Shown: positions 59,799-64,000 of the stretch, piece after piece | How the letters are laid out: every line of letters starts with the position of its first letter | How positions within the stretch are numbered: position 1 is the stretch's first letter | Assembly (NCBI RefSeq): GCF_030128825.1 | Contig: NZ_CP119127.1 | Span: 3,709,501 to 3,773,500, forward strand | From: Sphingobium sp. WTD-1 | GTDB lineage: Bacteria; Pseudomonadota; Alphaproteobacteria; Sphingomonadales; Sphingomonadaceae | Length of the DNA: 64,000 nt | Direction of reading: 5' to 3' | The notes under the pieces: model-generated | What the model saw: only the letters and a program-made list of their open reading frames with translations | What the model was told of the DNA's origin: nothing | Databases searched by the model: none | Position numbers and translations under genes: made by a program

Positions 59799-62714
59799 AT
59801 GAGTCTGACCCATATTTCGGTGCGCGGCGCGCGCGAGCATAATCTCAAGGGCGTGGACGTCGATCTGCCCCGCGACGCCCTGATCGTCATCACCGGCCTT
59901 TCCGGCTCGGGCAAGTCCAGCCTCGCCTTCGACACCATCTATGCCGAGGGGCAGCGCCGCTATGTGGAGTCGCTCTCCGCCTATGCGCGCCAGTTCCTGG
60001 AGATGATGCAGAAGCCCGATGTCGAGCATATCGAGGGCCTCTCCCCCGCGATCAGCATCGAGCAGAAGACCACCAGCCGCAACCCGCGCTCCACCGTCGC
60101 GACCGTCACCGAGATTTACGACTATATGCGCCTGCTCTGGGCGCGCGTCGGCATCCCCTATTCGCCCGCCACCGGCGAGCCGATCAGCGCGCAGACCGTC
60201 AGCCAGATGGTCGACCGGGTCATGCTCCTGCCCGAAGGCACCCGCTTCTACCTGCTCGCCCCGGTCGTGCGCGGGCGGAAGGGCGAATATCGCAAGGAAC
60301 TGGCCGAGTGGCAGAAGGCGGGCTACACCCGCGTCCGCATCGACGGCGAGCTTTACCTGATCGAGGACGCCCCCGCCCTCGACAAGAAATACAAGCATGA
60401 CATCGAGGTCGTGGTCGATCGCCTGGCGGTCAATGCCGACATGGCCACCCGCCTCGCCGACAGTTTCGAGCAGGCGCTCAAGCTCGCCGACGGCCTCGCC
60501 TTTGTCGACCTGGCCGAGGGCGTCGTCCCCGGCCGCGAGGACGAAGCCCAGTCCGCGGGCAAGATGAAGAATGCCGGCATCCCCGCCAACCGCATCGTCT
60601 TTTCCGAGAAATTCGCCTGCCCGGTCAGCGGCTTCACCATTCCCGAGATCGAGCCGCGCCTCTTCTCCTTCAACGCCCCCATGGGCGCCTGCCCGGCCTG
60701 CGACGGCCTGGGCGAGCGGCAGGAGTTCGACCCCGAACTGGTCGTCCCCAACGAAGCCCTCTCCCTGAAGAAGGGCGCCGTCGTCCCCTGGGCCAAGTCC
60801 AACCCGCCCAGCCCCTATTATATGCAGGTCTTGGGCTCCCTCGCCAAGGAGTTCGGCTTCTCCCTCGACACCCCCTGGGCCGAGCTGCCGGGCGAGGTGA
60901 AGCTCATCATCCTCCACGGCACCGGCGGCAAGCCCGTCACCCTGCGCTTCGTCGACGGCAAGAAGAGCTACGAGGTCAAGAAGCCGTTCGAGGGCGTGAT
61001 CGGCAACCTCAACCGCCGCCTGCTCCAGACCGAAAGCGCCTGGATGCGCGAGGAACTGAGCAAGTACCAGACCGCCATGCCCTGCGAGACCTGCCACGGC
61101 GCGCGCCTCAAGCCCGAAGCGCTGGCGGTCAAGATCGCCGGCGAGGACATCTCCGTCTCCACCCGCCGCTCGGTGGTGGACGCGCTCGCCTTCTTCACCG
61201 CGATGCCCGACGCGCTCAATGAGCAGCAGAACCAGATCGCCCGCGCCATCCTCAAGGAAATTGTCGAGCGCCTCGGCTTCCTCAACAATGTCGGCCTCGA
61301 TTATCTGAACCTCGACCGCACATCAGGCACATTGTCGGGCGGCGAAAGCCAGCGCATCCGCCTCGCCAGCCAGATCGGCTCGGGCCTCTCGGGCGTGCTC
61401 TACGTCCTCGACGAACCCTCGATCGGCCTGCACCAGCGCGACAATGACCGGCTGCTCGTCACCCTGAAACGCCTAAGAGACCTCGGCAACAGCGTCATCG
61501 TCGTCGAGCATGATGAGGATGCGATCCGCGCCGCCGACTATATTGTCGATATGGGGCCGGGCGCCGGCGTCCATGGCGGCACCATCGTCGCCCAGGGCAC
61601 CCTGCCCGAACTCTTGGCGCACAAGGACAGCCTGACCGCGGACTATCTCAACGGCACCCGCCGCATCGAAGTCCCGGCCAAGCGCCGCAAGGGCTCGGGC
61701 AAGAAGCTCACCGTCCACAATGCCCGCGCCAACAACCTCACCGGCGTCACCGCGTCGATCCCGCTCGGCACCTTCACCTGCATCACCGGCGTCAGCGGAT
61801 CGGGCAAGTCCAGCTTCACCATCGACACCCTCTACGCCGCCAGCGCCCGCACCCTCAACGGTGCCCGCATCGTCGCCGGCCCGCATGACAAGATCACGGG
61901 CCTGGAACATTGCGACAAGGTGATCGACATCGACCAGTCGCCGATCGGCCGCACCCCGCGCTCCAACCCGGCCACCTATACCGGCGCCTTCACCAATATC
62001 CGCGACTGGTTCGCGGGCCTCCCCGAAGCGCAGGCGCGCGGCTACAAGCCGGGCCGCTTCTCCTTCAACGTCAAGGGCGGCCGCTGCGAAGCCTGCCAGG
62101 GCGACGGCGTGCTCAAGATCGAGATGCACTTCCTCCCCGACGTCTATGTCACATGCGACGTCTGCCACGGCGCCCGCTACAATCGCGAGACGCTGGAGGT
62201 GAAGTTCAAGGGGATGAGCATCGCCGACGTGCTCGACATGACGGTCGAGGATGCGGTCGAATTCTTCAAGGCCGTGCCGCCGATCCGCGACAAGATGGCG
62301 ATGCTCGCCGAAGTGGGCCTTGGCTATATCAAGGTCGGCCAGCAGGCCACCACCCTGTCGGGCGGCGAAGCCCAGCGCGTCAAGCTCGCCAAGGAATTGT
62401 CGCGCCGCGCCACCGGCAACACCCTCTATATCCTCGACGAACCCACCACCGGCCTGCATTTCGAAGATGTCCGCAAGCTGCTGGAAGTCCTCCACGCCCT
62501 AGTCGAACAGGGCAACAGCGTCGTGGTGATCGAGCATAATCTCGATGTTATCAAGACGGCGGATTATATCATCGACATGGGACCGGAAGGCGGCGTGAAA
62601 GGCGGCGAAGTCGTCGCGCAGGGCACGCCGGAGCAGGTGGTGAAGGAGAAGCGCAGCTTTACCGGGCGCTATCTGGCGCCGTTGCTGGGGCTGGAGGCTG
62701 TGGCGGCGGAGTAA
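59799..62714 (+). CDS. uvrA: Excinuclease ABC subunit A
   Basis: 971 residues. Two ABC ATPase modules with Walker A motifs GLSGSGKSS (about 34-42) and GVSGSGKSS (near 670), signature LSGGE in both, and four CxxC-type zinc motifs (e.g. [37 protein letters not shown]). UvrA dimer finds helix-distorting lesions and loads UvrB. The ATG at 59799 gives [16 protein letters not shown]; 19 extra in-frame codons upstream pass through the LexA-type site. Expected to be SOS-induced. Confidence 0.97.
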   Translation: MSLTHISVRGAREHNLKGVDVDLPRDALIVITGLSGSGKSSLAFDTIYAEGQRRYVESLSAYARQFLEMMQKPDVEHIEGLSPAISIEQKTTSRNPRSTVATVTEIYDYMRLLWARVGIPYSPATGEPISAQTVSQMVDRVMLLPEGTRFYLLAPVVRGRKGEYRKELAEWQKAGYTRVRIDGELYLIEDAPALDKKYKHDIEVVVDRLAVNADMATRLADSFEQALKLADGLAFVDLAEGVVPGREDEAQSAGKMKNAGIPANRIVFSEKFACPVSGFTIPEIEPRLFSFNAPMGACPACDGLGERQEFDPELVVPNEALSLKKGAVVPWAKSNPPSPYYMQVLGSLAKEFGFSLDTPWAELPGEVKLIILHGTGGKPVTLRFVDGKKSYEVKKPFEGVIGNLNRRLLQTESAWMREELSKYQTAMPCETCHGARLKPEALAVKIAGEDISVSTRRSVVDALAFFTAMPDALNEQQNQIARAILKEIVERLGFLNNVGLDYLNLDRTSGTLSGGESQRIRLASQIGSGLSGVLYVLDEPSIGLHQRDNDRLLVTLKRLRDLGNSVIVVEHDEDAIRAADYIVDMGPGAGVHGGTIVAQGTLPELLAHKDSLTADYLNGTRRIEVPAKRRKGSGKKLTVHNARANNLTGVTASIPLGTFTCITGVSGSGKSSFTIDTLYAASARTLNGARIVAGPHDKITGLEHCDKVIDIDQSPIGRTPRSNPATYTGAFTNIRDWFAGLPEAQARGYKPGRFSFNVKGGRCEACQGDGVLKIEMHFLPDVYVTCDVCHGARYNRETLEVKFKGMSIADVLDMTVEDAVEFFKAVPPIRDKMAMLAEVGLGYIKVGQQATTLSGGEAQRVKLAKELSRRATGNTLYILDEPTTGLHFEDVRKLLEVLHALVEQGNSVVVIEHNLDVIKTADYIIDMGPEGGVKGGEVVAQGTPEQVVKEKRSFTGRYLAPLLGLEAVAAE

Positions 62715-62826
62715 TCCGCCGCTTAGGCAGCGGTCGTTGATCCAAGCCCTAGCGCGCCCACCATACTGTTGGTTGCATACTCCTCTCCGCGCGCGGACCA
62801 ACCACGAGTTCTGAGTACCGTTCCTT

Positions 62827-64000
62827 TTATGAAGGTGCTTGTTTCGCGGTTTTTGGATATATAAATGGACTCCGTTGCATTTCGCCAAGGTTTGTCAAAC
62901 CGAGAGGTAAGTGCGCCTTACCTTCGGGCAATCGACTCCGCGTGTCGGCGTAGGCCCCTAAATATGCACCGATAGCCAAGCGAACCTTTTCATCGACGGT
63001 TTGAAAAAGGTGCCGATCATTGCAGAACCAGTAATGCTTGCCCCAGCCGTCTATCATACCGTCAATCCGCTTGAGCGTAGCTATTAGAGCCAACTTCGGA
63101 TCTAGTTTGTGTCCATGGCGCAGGCCCGTTATTGCGTTTTTGCTCGCATCAAGCTGAGCGTCGATTGAGCTGATAAACTTGGTGCGCGCCCTCTTGGCAG
63201 GGCGAACAAAGCCAGCAGATATTTCTATTCCCAAAAATTCAAAGCCTTTGCTCACCTCATGGGCCTGTTTCGACGATTTCTCAGGTGCGAGTTCCATATC
63301 GAACTCCTCCAGCAGTCTCCGGGCCTTCCGGAGGCGTGCATCAGCTGCTTTCCTTGTCGGGGCCAGAATGACGAAGTCGTCGATGTATCTAATGCAGCGG
63401 CAATCTCCTTCGTTCATTGCGTTATCAAATGCCGCGAGGAGGATGTTGCCGAGCAACGGGGACAAGGAATTACCTTGTGCAACGCCAATATCTTCAATCG
63501 GAAACTGATCAGCGAATTTCCGTAACTCGCTCAAATTCGCCAGTTCAACGCTGATGGCAGCCTCGAGCAGCGCCATCAAATCATCATCTTTGATTGCACC
63601 ACGGATTATGCCCATCACCGTTGATTTTGGAACTTTGGTGAAGAAGCCAGTAATATCCGCAGCCGCGACCCAGCCTGCTCCTCGGCCGATCCCATCCAGC
63701 ACGGCCTTGATCGCAGCGGGTACTGCCGAGATGCCATCACCCTTCGCTCTGTCATCCGTTTGAGCTTTACGTAACCCGCCAAAACTATGAGGTGTGTTTA
63801 CGTAAGGCTTGAGTGCCGGAATCTCGACCAAAACGTTGAGAATTGCCCTTTGCACAATTCGGGCCTCAAGCGATGAGATAACAATTGGGCGGATTTTCCC
63901 CGTAGGCTTGCCCCTACCGTCACGCTTTTGGATCGGCGCACCTCTGGCCTGCCCAAAGGTGAACGTACCGCGCGAAAGGCGGCGCTGTATTGATCGGAGA
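62827..64000 (-). CDS. Reverse transcriptase (RNA-directed DNA polymerase), 5' end beyond the window
   Basis: About 390 codons visible on the minus strand, open to base 64000, so the N-terminus is cut off; the GTG at 63855 is internal. RT motifs in order: a fingers segment with GKIRPIVISSLEARIVQ (about 63862-63912), catalytic D in AADITGFF (near 63655), GVAQGNSLSPLLGNILL (about 63430-63480), the YIDD box (63376-63387) and KGFEFLGIEIS. The C-terminus has GWGKHYWFCNDRH, a thumb/maturase-like region, but no endonuclease domain. Lower GC than the flanks. Class unclear: group II-like, retron-like or defence-associated (DRT/UG) are all possible. Confidence 0.88.
   Translation of the reverse strand, partial: LRSIQRRLSRGTFTFGQARGAPIQKRDGRGKPTGKIRPIVISSLEARIVQRAILNVLVEIPALKPYVNTPHSFGGLRKAQTDDRAKGDGISAVPAAIKAVLDGIGRGAGWVAAADITGFFTKVPKSTVMGIIRGAIKDDDLMALLEAAISVELANLSELRKFADQFPIEDIGVAQGNSLSPLLGNILLAAFDNAMNEGDCRCIRYIDDFVILAPTRKAADARLRKARRLLEEFDMELAPEKSSKQAHEVSKGFEFLGIEISAGFVRPAKRARTKFISSIDAQLDASKNAITGLRHGHKLDPKLALIATLKRIDGMIDGWGKHYWFCNDRHLFQTVDEKVRLAIGAYLGAYADTRSRLPEGKAHLPLGLTNLGEMQRSPFIYPKTAKQAPS

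Noticed and set aside
62715..62826. Group II intron 3' end after the reverse transcriptase gene
   Set aside because: No GNAA-capped 34-nt domain V hairpin or intron boundary was visible before uvrA; intron RNA upstream cannot be judged because the window ends.

Overview
The window looks like chromosomal DNA from an alphaproteobacterium of the family Sphingomonadaceae, most plausibly Sphingobium or a close relative. That placement is inferred from gene content: an Entner-Doudoroff cluster zwf-edd-glk-eda, RcnB-like and UrcA-like secreted proteins, a large TonB-dependent receptor, an OprP-type porin, SDPP-motif small proteins, an alphaproteobacterial GAAC-N7-GAAC LexA-type site before uvrA, and high GC with strong G/C preference at third codon positions. 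Most of the window is ordinary core genome. Two stretches, 40.8-42.35 kb and 62.75-64.0 kb, have visibly lower GC and relaxed codon use and look acquired.

Layout. 0-3.3 kb: end of an RcnB-like gene, a GntP-type transporter, and the ribosomal operon rpsF-rpsR-rplI closed by a clear terminator. 3.3-9 kb: divergent SDR/LysR pair, a run of small putative stress proteins, a DUF808 membrane protein and a MATE exporter. 9-16.3 kb: ABC-2 exporter pair, a second RcnB-like protein, a phospholipid-type methyltransferase, and a translationally coupled TonB receptor-dipeptidase pair. 16.3-21.9 kb: enoyl-CoA hydratase, folE with an overlapping FolM-like reductase, a MocA-like nucleotidyltransferase, an MFS exporter and a phosphoesterase. 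22-29.5 kb: beta-oxidation pair (thiolase and FadJ-type multifunctional enzyme), galE, a YbaK deacylase, pgl, an aminotransferase and tRNA-Leu(CAA). 29.5-38.5 kb: ArsR/membrane protein pair, HNH protein, S41 protease lipoprotein, MerC-like protein, then zwf-edd-glk-eda. 38.5-43.6 kb: gamma-carbonic anhydrase, hemB, the low-GC insert with two orphan genes, and a TonB-like protein. 43.7-50.1 kb: GNAT, YqaA, lnt, metK, two secreted proteins, trmB. 50.1-57.1 kb: small proteins, a LytS/LytTR-type two-component system, an OprP-type porin, UrcA and an APH-type kinase. 57.1-64 kb: a trimeric autotransporter adhesin, uvrA, and a reverse transcriptase gene that runs off the right edge.

How the genes fit together. 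zwf, pgl, edd and eda give the Entner-Doudoroff route from glucose-6-phosphate to pyruvate plus glyceraldehyde-3-phosphate, and glk feeds it; pgl lies about 5 kb away, near galE. Thiolase and FadJ form a fatty-acid degradation unit behind a near-perfect palindrome. lnt-metK-trmB is a familiar core neighbourhood, here interrupted by two secreted-protein genes. Several candidate operators could be read directly: LexA-type (uvrA), SahR-type (metK), Zur-type (merC-like), LiuR-type (thiolase), a Pho-box-like repeat (TonB receptor) and an LTTR-type region (SDR/LysR).

The least explained items are the reverse transcriptase at the right edge and a two-gene small-protein module that occurs twice in the window (5.5-6.1 kb and 51.3-51.8 kb). 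No CRISPR array, rRNA, complete insertion sequence or prophage was seen.
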